From Gluconobacter albidus (GTDB lineage Bacteria; Pseudomonadota; Alphaproteobacteria; Acetobacterales; Acetobacteraceae), in contig NZ_BEWL01000004.1 in NCBI RefSeq assembly GCF_002723915.1, positions 148,094 through 212,093 on the forward strand: DNA of 64,000 bases, read 5' to 3'. Below the pieces are notes generated by a model. It saw only the letters and a program-made list of their open reading frames with translations. It had not been told where the DNA came from and did no database searches. Positions 63,826 to 64,000 of this stretch are shown piece by piece; the first letter of the stretch is position 1; each line of letters starts with the position of its first letter. The position numbers were made by a program, and so were the translations under genes.

Positions 63826-64000
63826 TTTTTTGGAAATACAATGGTATAAATTACCATGCTTTCATAAATTAGCAGAAATTCGGTTATATTGCAAGTTTTT
63901 ACCGTATCGACCTGTCTGCACAGACTTCCGGATATCTTCACCGCACTTCAGTAAAACCCTGAATTGGCCCTACAAATCCTCAGACAATCCTCCTGCCTTG
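63826..64000. other. Right-edge intergenic sequence
   Basis: AT-rich stretch that probably contains the promoter of the fibre-like gene. I see no gene, repeat or known RNA in it. Confidence 0.4.

Overview
The window looks like a chromosomal segment of an acetic acid bacterium (Acetobacteraceae), most likely Gluconobacter or a close relative. I infer this from the fairly high GC content, the gene set and the protein style (TonB receptors, ECF/FecR pairs, copper and iron transport, a complete thi operon). No rRNA or other taxonomic marker is present, so the assignment is moderate. I recognised no rRNA, tRNA, CRISPR array, transposase or integrase by eye.

Layout. 1-7022 (minus strand): a truncated xanthine dehydrogenase large subunit (xdhB) and its small subunit (xdhA), preceded by a four-gene peptide/nickel-type ABC importer with no substrate-binding protein. 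7091-9398: a small hypothetical protein, a cysteine synthase and a small serine hydrolase. 9415-20338: a copper region. On the minus strand lie a Cu P-type ATPase, an SbmA/BacA-like ABC protein, a TonB-dependent siderophore-type receptor and a CopZ chaperone. On the plus strand lie a small Met/His/Cys-rich protein, a CopA multicopper oxidase, CopB and a Met-rich periplasmic protein. A convergent CsoR-type repressor closes the region. 20778-23083: feoA, feoB and a Cys-rich membrane protein behind a probable Fur box. 23100-29125: phoD, divergent from an ECF sigma / FecR / TonB-receptor system. 29173-33597: thiopurine methyltransferase, a Dda/RecD-like helicase, a BASS transporter and a diguanylate cyclase. 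33610-37992: a Fur-box siderophore receptor operon (receptor, DUF3649, PepSY, DUF3325). 38419-41140: an MFS exporter and a glycosyltransferase. 41149-47367: the thiamine operon thiC-O-S-G-E-F-D with a TPP riboswitch. 47570-54098: a secreted S1/P1 nuclease and a second ECF/FecR/TonB-receptor system ending in a secreted propeller-like protein. 54104-61563: an accessory catabolic cluster with MarR, FAD monooxygenase, GlxA-type regulator, TetR, carotenoid oxygenase, Tat-exported isonitrile-hydratase-like protein, SDR and NTF2-like protein. 61774-63759: a large secreted, phage-tail-fibre-like protein.

How it fits together. Much of the window concerns the cell envelope and metals: four TonB-dependent receptors, ferrous iron uptake, copper efflux and oxidation, and two cell-surface signalling systems. 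Both signalling systems lie next to a secreted phosphoesterase (PhoD, S1/P1 nuclease). G-rich motifs containing GGGTA recur in front of the copper genes and are candidate CsoR sites. The least explained parts are the accessory cluster at 54-61.6 kb, which carries a long inverted repeat in a divergent promoter, the TonB receptor plus SbmA-like pair lodged among copper genes, and the fibre-like protein at the right end.
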